64,000 nt of DNA from Aspidapion aeneum. Lineage: Eukaryota; Arthropoda; Insecta; Coleoptera; Brentidae. Under the pieces are notes generated by a model. The model ran no database searches. It saw only the letters and a list, made by a program, of their open reading frames with translations, and was not told where the DNA came from. The translations under genes and the position numbers were made by a program. The stretch covers positions 63,895,379 through 63,959,378 of the forward strand of contig OY755046.1 of assembly GCA_963576565.1 (NCBI GenBank). The letters run 5' to 3'. Numbering within the stretch: position 1 is the stretch's first letter; every line of letters starts with the position of its first letter. Shown piece after piece: positions 1-10,990 of this stretch.

Positions 1-506
1 AAATTTGGTACCTTGGCTGGATCTTGCGTCGAGATGGTTCCATTTAAAAATGAACAAAATCCACCGAGCACAAGCCAAATAAGAGGGTGGGGGTAGATTT
101 CAAAAATTAGAGTTTATGTGAAAATATGGCGTGTGTGATATCAAACGAAAGGTAATTGAGTCTGGAGTTAAACAAAATTAATTTTAGTTTAAAAAAAGGG
201 TGGGGGTAGATTAAAAAAATTAGAGATTAAGTGAAAATATGGCGTGTGTGATATCAAACGAAAGGTAATTGGGTCTAGAGTTAAACAAAATATATTTTAG
301 TTTTTTTAACAAAGGGTGGGGGTAGATTTCAAAAATTCGAGTTTAACTTAAAACATGGCTTGTGTGGTATCAAACGATAGGTAATTGAGTTTGGAGTTGA
401 ATAAAATATATTTAAGTTTTTAGTTATATCAGCTCACCCGTACTCTACATCTATAGAACCTAGTGTGAGCTTAGGTGCCCATATATTGGCAGAGTATTTT
501 TTACAG
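1..506 (+). repeat. TAGCTCACAC-family repeat, truncated by the window edge
   Basis: About 3.5 units of a ~115-bp tandem motif (GGGTGGGGGTAGATTT, then ATGGCGTGTGTGATATCA, then AAAGGTAATTGAGTCTGG), followed by an imperfect palindrome around 428-473 and the terminal motif ATATTGGCAGAGTATTTTTT. The same element appears in opposite orientation at 21755, 22396, 24204 and 63700 and in this orientation at 43913. The left part lies outside the window. Confidence 0.85.
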
Positions 507-1369
507 TTGTACCAATTTTTAGTTTTTACTACTTAATAAAGCTTATAGTGCCCATGGGGCGCCAGGATCCTTGAGGCGGGGGGGGGGGGAGGAACCCCCC
601 GCCCCCCCCACGCTACGCCGCTGTCCTATAGTACCTTAAACTAAGGTAACTAGAGCACGAAGACTTCGTGATCTAGTGACCTTACCTTAAACCACCTTAA
701 CCCCCCCAAGAAACCAAGAAGGTAATCAACTACCCCAAACATGAGAGATCTTCCGCACCTTCCACACACGAAGCTTTTCCAAAGCATACTCGGTATCTCA
801 GCACAGTATACTAATAAGCTCAGTAGATGTAATTCCGTACCTCGCGAGGAGATAACGAGAAAAACAAAACTTTGTTCTCCTAGTAAGCTGTGCTTCGCAT
901 AGTGCGATTAGACTTCGTCGCGTGCGGACCTGCTGCACAGTGGGCCACGAGACCGTATTTCGATTGACAAAAAGATTGCGAATTATAATTATCGCTTTTT
1001 CTTTTTACGTGGACACTCTTTTTTTTTTTAACGAATTTTCCGAGTGAGTTTTTTTTAACAGTCTTTTTATATGTTTTTTTTTGTATGCATATTGCAAAAT
1101 AAACATTTTTTGTTTGTGTTTTTTTTATAAACAATAAATAAACAACTTTTGTGTGATTAACTATTTGTATTTTTGTTTTGTGTTTTTTGTTATAAGGCTT
1201 CTTTCCTGTGGTTTTTAAGGGTGAGATTTTTTTTAATAATAATTTTTTTGTTATTGCTAGGTAGACATTAGATTTTTAAGTTCAAATCAGTTTAAAAACT
1301 TTTTACAATTTAGGCCATTTTTGTCCCCATTTTAGTGTCACTTTTTATACTTTGAGACTTTTGTTATTT
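507..1369. other. AT-rich non-coding stretch with G/C-tract relic
   Basis: Around 555-620 there is a G-run and C-run pair of the kind that ends the short GTGGCG-type elements of this window. A small perfect-looking hairpin built on CACGAAGACTTCGTG lies near 656-670. The rest is T-rich with no convincing coding potential. Confidence 0.5.
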
Positions 1370-1590
1370 TTACCTTCCTAGCCCGCGCAGCAATGGCAAA
1401 ATGTTTTATTTGGGTGTATTTTAGCAATATCGTCGTGACGTCTGTCCGTGTGTGTGTGTGTGTGTATATGTCTGTCCGTAACACGATAGCTCCTAAACCG
1501 GTGAACTAATTTTCATGAAATTTTCGGGTAAAATGGTGTAAATACTGTAAAGAGCTGATTAGATTTTGGAATTACAGTTTTTTGACAGTT
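1370..1590 (+). repeat. ACCTTCCTAGC-family interspersed repeat, partial
   Basis: Contains TACCTTCCTAGCCCGCGCAG, a short GT microsatellite, then GTCCGTAACACGATAGCTCC and AAGAGCTGATTAGATTTTGG. The same order occurs at 20229-20745, and in reverse at 23436, 33090 and 50640. Confidence 0.75.
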
Positions 1591-1595
1591 TTTAG

Positions 1596-1846
1596 AGCGG
1601 ATTCAGGGGGGGCAGAGGGGCCCGGGCACCCCCCCTTCCAGACAATAAATATTTTTTAGTTCTGCCGCATCACTTATTTGACAAACAAAATCTACTTAAG
1701 TTTTCAAAAATTTTCGCCTGCGGCGCATTTAAACCTTTTGCTGCTAATTTTCCCAGCTTAAACTTATGAAAAATCACAAAAATAAATGGTTTGGTGTTTG
1801 CTGCCACTTTGGCCCCTTCCCCCAGACAATCCTGGATCCGCCATTG
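1596..1846. mobile_element. Short G/C-tract MITE, GCGGATTCAGG ends
   Basis: Starts GCGGATTCAGGGGGG and ends CCTGGATCCGCCATTG, a degenerate pair of inverted ends. It shares an internal TTTTCGCCTGCGGCGCAT with the better-preserved hAT-type MITE at 7365-7651. No coding capacity. Confidence 0.6.
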
Positions 1847-2378
1847 TTATGGATCCGTTTATTTGCCCTGTTTTCTATTGTAATCTGTCAAGAATAATAC
1901 ATTTTTAAAAATTTTAATGCCTTGTTCTAATTCTCAAGGAAAATTTAAATCTAACTATAGTTTTCTATATTGCTTAAAAACTCTTAATTTTTTATTTTTT
2001 TATAAACTCGCAACAACAATTACTTAAATATCCTATAGTTATGTTTGTTTTCATTATTAGTAAATGAAAAAAATAATAAATTGCTAATAATATCGTATTC
2101 TCGTGATAAAAGTGTTTTTTATCATTTGACACCTTGCAGCCCTTGCTATACTCGTGCTACAAACTTTCGTCTCGGCATTAAAAGAGTTCATTCTACTCCT
2201 TGTAGATATTTGTATTTTATTAAAGTTACATGTAATTTTCCTGGTAAAAAACTCACACAAAAACATAAAAGTTTACAGGTTCCAATACTGTTTTAAAAGA
2301 TTCTATTAGATGGATCATTTGTCTCATGAAAACTGATAAAAAATTCTGTATTTTATGAGATTTTATATGGTTCTATAG

Positions 2379-2530
2379 CAGTGCCGCACGTAGAAAAATG
2401 GAGGGGGGGCAACATAGGTTGTGACTTAGTTGTAGAGAAATTGTTGTCACATTGAAATAATTACTTTTCTATAATTTTTCATCCGAAATTTTAGAGTCTG
2501 AGGGTCCCCCCCCCCCCCTGGGTGCGCCAG
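2379..2530. mobile_element. Short G/C-tract MITE, CAGTGCCGCACG ends
   Basis: Begins CAGTGCCGCACG with a G-run and ends with a long C-run and GGGTGCGCCAG. It resembles the elements at 4233 and 30799 and is an eroded copy of that group. Confidence 0.5.
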
Positions 2531-2672
2531 AGTCTAATACAGTATGTTTTGTATCCCGCGCAGTATAGAAAACATATAAAATTAGTTAAAAAATAGTAAA
2601 GTTTTTATAAAATTCTATGCGGGATTTTTGTTTTTTTCTAAATTGTGTAATTTTATTATTTCTTTATTTCAG

Positions 2673-2930
2673 ACGAAACGATTTCTCAAGAAAAGCCTAA
2701 GTAAAAAGCAATAGAGGAAAATGTTTGCAAACCTTTTAGCTTACGACGGCACACACAGCATAAAAAAGCCCGTGAAATGCTAAAAATAAAATAAGTTAAG
2801 CAAAAAAGAAAAAAAAAACACAATTGAACAAACTAAATAAAGAAACAAAGACAAATAAAAACAAGTAATAAATTACCTTAATAAAAGAAACTAAAGAAAA
2901 AAGACATAGTTATATTTAAAAAAACTAAAA
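2673..2930 (+). other. Probable 5' UTR of the pickled eggs exon
   Basis: A pyrimidine-rich tract ending TTTATTTCAG at 2663-2672 makes a good splice acceptor. The following A-rich sequence leads to the start codon at 2931. I infer an upstream non-coding first exon outside or earlier in the window. Upstream stops and the lack of coding character before 2931 support a UTR. Confidence 0.55.
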
Positions 2931-3104
2931 ATGAGTTCAGTACTGCTCGAGGCCAGGGCCTTTAGGCCTTTTAAATCAAGCGAGGAGTACCTCTACGCAA
3001 TGAAAGAAGATTTGGCCGAATGGCTTCAGACGATGTATCCACACCTCAACATCGCCACGGAGAATTTCATGGAGAGATTGGAGACTGGCGTGGCTCTTTG
3101 CGAG
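2931..3104 (+). CDS. pigs: First coding exon of GAS2-like protein pickled eggs (calponin-homology domain start)
   Basis: GAS2-family proteins bind F-actin through an N-terminal calponin-homology (CH) domain and microtubules through a C-terminal GAR domain, acting as cytoskeletal cross-linkers. This exon gives 58 residues from the [23 protein letters not shown] followed by [14 protein letters not shown] matches the conserved opening of the GAS2 CH domain. The exon ends at GAG followed by GTAAGT (3105-3110), an ideal donor, in phase 0; translation past it gives only low-complexity residues and a stop. The codons are much more GC-rich than the surrounding intron. The rest of the CH domain and the GAR domain were not found in this window, so the next intron may exceed 60 kb, or the later exons were missed. 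The assignment to pickled eggs rather than another GAS2-like paralogue rests on recognition, not on a search. Confidence 0.8.
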
Positions 3105-3763
3105 GTAAGTTTATTTGATACATATATGGAAACAAATATTTCTACACAAAAATATTAAATTATTTTGAAGAAATACAACAAATTTGTATTGATTGAGCAT
3201 TGTAAAATATTTAAAATCGAGATAAAAATTTCTTATTTTTCTTACTCGAAAGCGTGGTCTACACATAACGTTTTACTTGATCAGGTAAAACGGATCAGGC
3301 GAAACCTTTCGTGTAGACAATAAAACGTACGTTTTGCCTGAACTGAACAGGACTGAAGTCGGACCTGTTGAACTGATCGATAGAGGCTTTGTTTCCGGTG
3401 AAACGTCAGTTTTAGCGGCATTTCTTGTGGTAGTGCATACAATTTTAATTTCTTTCGAGTGCAACTTAGAAGTTGGTATAAGAAACGTCCATTAGATAGG
3501 ATATTTTTTAAGAAATCAAACAGGTTATTGTCTTCCTCCACTAATTTTTAATTTGTTTTAAACAAATAGTCCCGACATGTTTCGTAAGCAGAAACTTACA
3601 TCTTTGGGGGACATTACCAAACTAAATCAGCACAACATTTTGAAAAACTGGTTAAAAAATTATGTTTAGCTACTGAAACGGTTAAGTCATAGACATTTAA
3701 AACAAAAAACATTATTGACATAAGCAGTGCTTCCTCCATGGTGTATCAAAAACTGATCTAGAA
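3105..3763. other. Start of intron with a short MITE-like stretch
   Basis: Begins with the donor GTAAGT. Between about 3250 and 3440 lies a GC-richer patch where GTCTACAC at 3257 and GTGTAGAC at 3311 face each other, with several AAAACG/CGTTTT motifs; this looks like part of a small inverted-repeat element. Otherwise AT-rich with nothing recognised. Confidence 0.4.
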
Positions 3764-3890
3764 ACGTCTTGGGGGGCTAAGGCATTATGATGTCGTATTT
3801 TCTGGTATGTTACCTTTTTATTCATGAAATATGTGGAAAATATCGAAAAGAATATTAGGTTTGGGGAGGGGGGGTCGGGGCTCTGGGTGC
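3764..3890 (+). mobile_element. GTGCGC-type MITE, partial copy
   Basis: Has the internal block TTATTCATGAAATATGTGGA and the G-run with CTCTGGGTGC seen in the complete copy at 4233-4387. The 5' terminus is eroded. It lies in direct orientation to the next copy, with a degenerate minisatellite between them. Confidence 0.65.
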
Positions 3891-4232
3891 ATTCGGTCGA
3901 TTCGCAGAATGATCAAACCGTAAAAAAATTGAATTGCAAAAAGGCCAAACCGTAAAAAAGTCGAGAAAAACAAAAAACAAAAAAGCTCAATACAAGCGAA
4001 ATGTATATTTGTCGATTTGTAAAATGGTCGAAAAAAATATAGTCGAAAATAATTTAAACTAATCGTAATTACGTCGATCGTAAAAATGTCGAAAATAAAG
4101 ACGAAAATTAAACGCGCGATACGCATTGGAATAACGAGACGCAAAATCATCGAAACGTAATTATGTCGAAACGAAAAGACATCGAATCATAAAATAGTTC
4201 CACTCTTAAGAGCAGTTTCCGAGAGGATTTGT
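3891..4232. repeat. Degenerate minisatellite of CGTAAAA/GTCGAAA motifs
   Basis: Motifs such as CGTAAAAAAGTCGA, AAATGGTCGAAAA and CGTAAAAATGTCGAAA recur every ~15-25 bases through this stretch. It reads open on the minus strand only because the repeat avoids stops there; the predicted peptide is low-complexity and not supported. Confidence 0.5.
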
Positions 4233-4387
4233 CCAGTGGCGCACCCAGAAATGTCTTAGGGGGAGCCTAAGGCCTTATGATGACGTATTTTCTTATATTT
4301 TACCTTTTTATTCATGAAATATGTGGAAAATATCTAAAAAAATCTTAGGTTTGGGGGGGGGGGGGCTCCGGGCCCGGGGTGCGCCCA
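4233..4387 (+). mobile_element. GTGCGC-type MITE, complete
   Basis: Starts CAGTGGCGCACCCAG and ends GGGGTGCGCCC, with G-runs just inside and the block TTATTCATGAAATATGTGGA in the middle. Further copies: 3764 (+), 30799 (+) and a diverged reverse form at 33839. It is non-coding, and the CAGTGGCG start is like hAT-type MITEs. Confidence 0.7.
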
Positions 4388-4810
4388 TTATTTATCTCAA
4401 ATTGACCCGCTTGCACGTTTATGTTTTTATGAGTAGGAGTTTAAAAAAAAATTGCATCGGTCATAAATAAGAACAGAATTGAATGCAATTCAACAGGTTT
4501 AAGGCTTGTTGTTTTTGACATATTTTATTATAATTCGATCAAAAAATCATGTTCGAATTTGAATATAAAATCACGCCGCGTGATTAACTGCCTGAAAATC
4601 TAGATAAATAAAGTTACTTAATTAGAATAAAAATTAAAATGCAAATGGGGAAGGATAATAAATTTTTTGTTGTAATTTTTATTAGACTTTGCTACCGCTC
4701 CTTTAATAGCCACACTACATTTTTATTTATTAACTCGACAGTTTTTTTTTATTATATTAAATATTACAACTTAATAATTTTCAGTGAATGGAATTATTCA
4801 ACTCGGCCAA

Positions 4811-5685
4811 TAGCTGGCCATACACACAGAGGTTAATCCGTCGGATTGGAACGGCACAGATAAATCTGACCGTTTTGCCCGCAACGATTTAAAACTGCTG
4901 CAGTCCACTCAAAAAAAATCTTTCGAATCGATCCTTCATATCGGTCTGTGGCAGACACAACCGCGAGTTAGTGGGAGAAAACTTAAGATTTATCTGCCGG
5001 TTAAACCAAAACTGTGGAAATTCGTCAAGTCGAAAGTTTTATGCGGCACGGTATTTTAAGTATAGTGTATGTAAAATGTTTCGTGCTAAAAAGAAGCAGG
5101 CTCTGTGTATGGGAAAGAAATAATGCATAGTGGTGTAAAAAAGAGACGTTCCAAGTTCCAAGTTAAAAGTTATTTGCTTAAGAGGAAACTATTTAGCCAT
5201 GACCTTCTATTAAAATAGTTAAGAGAAAATGATCCAGACGATTTTAAAAATTATTTAAGAATGGAAACAAGATACCCAAATGAGAGAAGAGAGAACCCAT
5301 TGGATCACAACAGCGATTAAATGCTGCCCTTCGTTTCCTTGCCACGGAAAGATCATATGAAGATCTGAAATTTTCAGTGGGAATTTCTGCACAGGCATTT
5401 TGTTATATCATTCCGGAAACATGTGCCATAATATTCAATAAATTAGAGAGAGACTATATGAACGGTCTGTTATCCCTGGCACAGTGTAAACCGACAGACA
5501 AGTCTGCGCCGGTTAAAATATCGAGCGCGGAACCCACAAGTTTCGCCTGCCGGTCTGAACTCACAGATAAATCTATACCGGCCTTAACTGGCGCGTGGAA
5601 TGTCCACTAATTGAAAGACAAATCCGCCAGTTTAAACCGCGCCGTTCCAAACCGACGGATCAACCTCTGTGTGTATGGCCAGCTA
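4811..5685 (+). mobile_element. PIF/Harbinger-like element relic with inverted ends
   Basis: Left end AGCTGGCCATACACACAGAG and right end CTCTGTGTGTATGGCCAGCT are exact reverse complements, and similarity continues inwards (TCCGTCGGATTGGAACGGC versus GCCGTTCCAAACCGACGGA). The interior carries a degraded transposase fragment. At ~875 bp it is far too short for an autonomous Harbinger, so it is an internally deleted copy. Confidence 0.8.
5219..5463 (+). pseudogene. Harbinger (HARBI1-like) transposase fragment
   Basis: PIF/Harbinger transposases are DDE enzymes related to the domesticated nuclease HARBI1. Two frames are needed: the first gives ENDPDDFKNYLRM, the second gives QQRLNAALRFLATERSYEDL then FSVGISAQAFCYIIPETC. 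Both are typical of the N-terminal half of insect HARBI1-like proteins (the ALRFLATG-SYEDL helix-turn-helix region). Between them the family's usual ~25-residue segment is shortened and a frameshift lies near 5295-5303. The DDE catalytic domain is absent. It lies inside the terminal repeats at 4811 and 5685, which confirms the class of the element. Confidence 0.7.
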
Positions 5686-6049
5686 ATGCGTTGCAGGCCT
5701 CTTTTAAGATTGCAATTTTGTTTATTAGTACACATATTTTTGAAAAATATTAGGTTGTTTTTAAATTAGTTTTTGGAAAAATCTGCTTTTTGAAAAAGTA
5801 TAATAAAAACAATCCATTTTTTTTGTAAATTAGTTTTTGGAAAAACCACTGTTAAAAAAAAATCTTTTTAATTATAGCCGCCATGCCATTTTGTTTTAAA
5901 TTAATAGGCTCCAAATTTTTTAACAGTTTTAAACTAAGGATGTTCCTGTGAAAGTAAATCTATAAAAAATTATTTTATTTCTCCTAAAACAGGGAGTTAA
6001 TTTCCTTTCTTAAGTTTGACAGCCGCCGTCTTGCCAAATATAAAAAAAA
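5686..6049. other. AT-rich, nothing recognised
   Basis: Contains short duplicated phrases (TTAGTTTTTGGAAAAA at about 5768 and 5831), suggesting local slippage. No coding sequence seen. Confidence 0.4.
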
Positions 6050-6640
6050 TATAGGGAAGGATGGGGTGAGTTGGAACAGGGGGAGACTGTGAATAGTCGT
6101 TTTTGTCGGATATGCGAAGGGATTTTCGGTAACTCGGTATTTTTATTTTGACAAAAGCTTCTATTTAAAATGTTTACTGTTTAGGTAATTGAATTATTTT
6201 GGAACAGAAAAATAGTTTTCATCCCAATGGTTTCAGGATATCCAAATTTTTCAAAATATTTAAATGTAACAGGATTTAAGATACATTGGACTCAAATGAT
6301 TTATTGACCAAAGCTTAGGTTGTATGGTTGTTAAAATAGCTTTTCAAATTTAATTTTACAATAATTTTACTGAGTTTAAATAATAGTGCCCCGTCAAAGG
6401 TAAAGTTGTTTTTTTTTGGATTTTCAGTTTTAGTAATTACTTATTTCTTTGATTTTCCAGATATAGGGAAGTTAGTTAGTTTTTAAGTGAATATTATCAC
6501 TTTGATCAGTATTTATTCTACTGTCCAGCTAGTGGCCAATGTCTCCCCAATGCCGGGGAGACCTTGGACACTCTCATAATGAAACAAACACGTATTTTGT
6601 CAGTACAGTGTCTCCCCACCCTCCCCTACCTTTTTTGCAC
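6050..6640. repeat. GGGG-rich-ended interspersed element
   Basis: Begins TAGGGAAGGATGGGGTGAG and ends CTCCCCACCCTCCCCTACC, a loose inverted pair. The interior holds GTCTCCCC and GGGGAGAC motifs facing each other near 6542-6570. Similar G-rich starts occur at 51573. Probably a non-autonomous DNA element, class undetermined. Confidence 0.4.
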
Positions 6641-6879
6641 CTTTTTTTACAAATTTACTCTAAAAATGTTATGTAAATAAAATAATCATTTCTGACAACA
6701 AGAAAGTAATACGAATGTAGTCGTTGTTTGTAAAAAATATTTAAATAGAAAAAATGTCCACGACCTTAGAATAATTTCAGAAGCATTAAAATATATCAGT
6801 CACTTAAAGTTAAACTTCCTGTGTGCTTTTTAACATCCTGTTCATATTGTTTTTTGTCAAACCAAATTACGTCTTGGTC

Positions 6880-8530
6880 CTAATGAATTCAGAAGCCTGT
6901 TTGTTGAATCTGGGGACACGGCAGTGCCCCGCCAAGTTTGCGCACTGCTGTTCTACCTTTTCTTGAAACTTTTCAGCCCATATTTGAGCTATCTATAACT
7001 CTACTTTGGAATGAGCTACAAAACTCAAACCTTGCACAGTCGTAGACCTTAATAGAGTTAACAATCTCTCCAAGTTTTATGGCCTTCCATACAGTAGTAA
7101 AGTAGTTACGGAATTGTTAAAATAATCGAATTTGCCACTTACTCACTAAATAGATCATCAAAATTCTACTGTATTTCCAGACATCCTACAAAGCTGAAAT
7201 TTGGCACACTGATAAATATTGTAACCAAACCCTTGGAAAAAATATAAAAAAACCCAAAAATTTTAATTCACTCTCCTCCCACATGTAAAGTTATGTAAAA
7301 GTAACATTGCCTACTTCCAGAAGAGCTAGATGGCTGAGCTTTGGCAGAGTGATCGGAACTATAACAGTGGCGGATCCAGGGGGGGCACTAGGGGCACTTG
7401 CCCATGCCCCCCCCCGAGAATTTTTTGAATATACAAAAAGTGAGTAAAAAGTAATGTTTTTGCTAATAAAAATTCAAAATTTTTGCCTGCGGCGCATGAA
7501 AGTGTCTATTGTTATTATCATCGAAATTACAACCAATGACTAATTCAATAAAATGTTGCTTAAAAAAATATATACCGTTTTTTACCAACAGAGAATGTCA
7601 CCTAAAGTGCCCCCCCCCCCCCCCCCGAGAACACCTCTGGATCCGCCCTTGAACTATAATAAAACCACAGAAAAATATTAAAAAACCCCAAAATATTAAA
7701 ATACAAGCCTTCCCTATACTGCTGTCCTAAGTAAGACCCACCTATCTGCAAAAACATCAAAAATGAGTTAATGGCTTTAAATAGGTAATAATTTGTAACT
7801 TTTTTTTTGTTTTATTACTTAGATATTGCTATTAGAAACCCATAAACATTTACCAACAAAACAAATATATTCCTATGTAACTCTTGGCAAGCATTTAAAC
7901 TTTAAACTCGCTTTTCTCGAAATAAGTGAAAACGTAGATAGGTGGGTCTTACTCAGGACGGCAGTATACTTGTTAGATTATGTAAAATTAATATTGCCCA
8001 CTTCCAGAAACGCTAGACAGCTGAGCTTTAGCAGATTGATAGGAACTATGATAAAACTATAGAAAAAAAAAACAAAATTTTAATTTACTTCCCTCCTCTA
8101 TACATGTTAAGTTAAGTAATACTATTATTGCTTACTCTCAGAGGAACTAAAAAGCTGGGATTTTGCAAACTGACAGGAATTATAGACAAGTTCTTTAAAA
8201 AACTCTAAATTCTAAGCACAAATTGATAGAAATAGAAATTTATTCAGTATAAAAGGAAAATTAAAAAAGGTAAGAGCTATCGGAATAAGGTATCGCAAAA
8301 GTTTTGAACAATATCCCGCATATTTTACTACTTTAAAACTCAAATAATATCCAAATCGTTTAAAAAAGGTATCACAACAAAAACATTTGATGTAAAAAGT
8401 ACGCGAAAATTTCCGTAAAAATAATTAAAATAACCAAGTTCTCCAATACACATTTCAAAATAAACTAGTTGTTACTAGTGTGGAAATGTTTTTTTTAAAA
8501 CTTGGCTCTTATAAAACTAGGGACTAAAGT
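6880..8530 (+). repeat. Interspersed repeat with internal ~150-200 bp subrepeats (copy 1)
   Basis: Shares GTGCCCCGCCAAGTT, TCGGAATGAGCTAC-like text, TTCCAGACAT...ACAAAGCTGAAATTTGGCA and the terminal GGAAATGTTTTT...AACTTGGCT with 39240-39920, and the last part with 60830-61020 in reverse. Inside, the phrase AGCTGAGCTTTGGCAGA recurs with variation about every 150-300 bases. The hAT-type MITE at 7365 is inserted in it. Confidence 0.7.
7365..7651 (+). mobile_element. hAT-type MITE with exact 8-bp target duplication
   Basis: Ends CAGTGGCGGATCCAGG and CCTCTGGATCCGCCCTTG form imperfect inverted repeats. The flanks at 7357-7364 and 7652-7659 are both AACTATAA, an 8-bp duplication typical of hAT transposition. 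287 bp, with internal G- and C-runs and no coding capacity. A second, older copy in opposite orientation is at 49793. Confidence 0.85.
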
Positions 8531-9790
8531 GACCTCTTTAGTCCTTAAATTGCATAAAATTTTATATTTAATTAATTCAAAAAATTAAGCACTACCTACA
8601 TAATATCAGACAATAGGAGTTTTCAAATTCAACCCTTAATATTTTCTGTAAAACTAAGGATTTTATGCAACATTTAGTATGTGTGTATACCGATTCATAT
8701 GTGTGGGGAGTTTTAACAATCTATAAAATATATAATGTTTGTTGTAATATTACATCCATTCTACAAACCACTTCTGAGTTTTTTTTTATCGATTTCATGC
8801 TCTCAATGGATTTATTTTATTGACTTTTGTTAGTCGTTGTTTGCAGGTTGGTGTAGGTTTTCCAATGGCAAAAGCAAGTTGGGAAATATGAGTCACTTTT
8901 CCTTCACAGGTCATTTTAGTTTAAATAAATAGTAACAAAATTCTTTAATTTATATAGCGAACCAACAACATTAATTAAAATCCACGAAGGAACCAAGCGA
9001 ATCTGCATATTTAAGAAATATAGATACGCCACTTTGTCATAGTAAAAGTCGACCAAAATAATTTATCTGACGACGCACAGCGGAGCTATCACGACATTAG
9101 CCGTGTTTTTTAAATTATGATAACCAAACCCACCCAAATGTATTGCAGATAGTCCAGTTAATAAAAAAATGCAACTGATAAAAAAGTCTTAATGTATTTC
9201 TCTGTAACAGAGCCCCAAAGTTGAAAAATATTTTGGGAGAAAAATGTATCTATTTTTACAGTATTTTTAAATAAAAAAAAATAACAACACAAACAGCACT
9301 TTTTGGGTATATGGGTATAAAGTGGGCATAAGCAGTAACTGCACTTTTAAAAACGACTAGTAATTTCCTAATTCCAAAACCCTTTTTATGGTTAAAATTT
9401 TTTGAAATATATTAATTATATTTTCGTTTCTATTTTTCTTTGTAAAGCCTGCAGAAATAAGCTTAGCAAGGCTTAGTAAAATCTTCACGAGAATATTAGA
9501 GAGAGGGGTCTATTTGACTAAAAAAACAAAAAATTTGCTGCCCCTTGCTGCCCCTGTTTTTTAGGGGTAGGTCTAAACACTGCCATGTACGTGGTCTTTA
9601 TACAATCAGTGTATCAGCCAAATGGAATAAATTCGACAGCGGATTGAATTTAGATTATTCTGAAAAATCCAAAAGTACTTCGACTAAGATTTTTAACGAG
9701 CAATATTTCTGTTCGAAATTTTAATGTATAGACCCCCTGCAAAGGGGTCTACTCGCGTAAAACTTTTTTTTTTCAAATTAGATAACCCCA
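8531..9790. other. AT-rich, no gene recognised
   Basis: Long AT-rich stretch without coding signals. Around 9500-9570 and 9720-9760 there are GGGGTCTA/TAGACCCC phrases that may be the arms of a degraded element. Nothing else supported. Confidence 0.4.
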
Positions 9791-10990
9791 CCCAACTAAC
9801 ATTTATAGTAGCGGCTACATGTTCTAAAGGGTTTGCTACTTTCTTATAGTAGAAATGTGGTGATCCCAACCAAAATTTGTTACTTTTTAGTTCTAACTAC
9901 TATTTAGTATCAGGAAATAGTAGATGTTTCGTAAAAACGACCCTCTAAACTACTTCATAGGATTGTTTCTGGATAGTCGATTCTGATAGTCTTCTCTACC
10001 ACAATAGGACGTTGCTAAAGTTTTACTTTCTTTTTAGTCGTTATTTCGTAGTCGCCCTGACTTTTATATCCTACTTAATTACCACTAGAAAGTTAAGCTT
10101 CATTGGAGTCCCAAACAAGTGTATCCGACAACTACATTATAACTTTAATTTTTACCACAAAAGTTTGTGTCATCATAGTAACATCTGATGTAACAATGTA
10201 GACAAAATAACTTTTTGGATCAACTTTAAAGCCGCAACTACTTTCAAGTAACTTTTTCGACTATCAGGGAATATAGTTTGGGACGCCATGTTTTTATGTA
10301 AGAAAGAAAATTTAATATTTTTGTTGTCGTTTTATGAGCTCATATTAAAGAGCCATACTATTTTATAAACAAATTAGTTGAAGCTTACCAAAAATGCTCT
10401 TCTTAAGCACCATTTGTTGGAGTTAACTGTCGATTATGAAAACATAACCTCCAAAATCACAACACAAAAATTCCATCAGCTATCAGAAAACGGCTCAATT
10501 TTACGGGCGCACCGGTTTTTTGCAATATATATAATGCATGTTATACAACAAACTTTGCGTCGCACTCGAATTTTGATCCTCTGCTCGTAAATTCTCAAAC
10601 TTATGGATAACATAGTTCATATTATAACCATAACCAAACAAAAAAACTAAGCGAGTCTGTTTACTGTTGTGTCCACCATATTGTGTAACAATTCTACCAA
10701 AAAGAAACGATTATATTATTTGCAACTACATCGCAACTTTTATGCCATTACGGAAAAAAAACAGCCTCTACGACGTAGTAGATACCTGGCTACGACGTAG
10801 TAGTGTAGTTGCTACTACAGTGACTTTAAACACTTGGCCAAGTAGTTATAACCAGAAATTGGTTCCCCACTTAGGGAATTATAACGTCGCTGTATGGTAT
10901 ACTGAGACGTAGCGGGAGTACGTTGCGGTTACTTTTAAGAAATTCTTTCTAGTTGGGGTTTCGTCGTTACAACTTTAATTGTTTGTTGGG
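9791..10990 (+). mobile_element. 1200-bp CCCAAC element, copy 1
   Basis: Ends CCCAACTAACATTTATAGTAG and CAACTTTAATTGTTTGTTGGG make an imperfect terminal inverted repeat of ~20 bp. Both flanks carry the dinucleotide CA. Copies 2 (17228, inverted) and 3 (62133) have the same length and near-identical sequence. The interior contains short inverted motifs such as CTACGACGTAGTAG, repeated twice near 10766-10802. An 81-codon frame is open in all three copies, but that follows from their high identity and does not show a protein. Superfamily not assigned. Confidence 0.85.

Noticed and set aside
3818..4150. 110-codon frame on the minus strand
   Set aside because: Lies in the degenerate CGTAAAA/GTCGAAA minisatellite; the peptide is F/I/R-rich low complexity.
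10667..10912. 81-codon frame open in all three 1200-bp elements
   Set aside because: The copies are nearly identical, so shared openness is expected. The frame spans palindromic motifs and resembles no known transposase.
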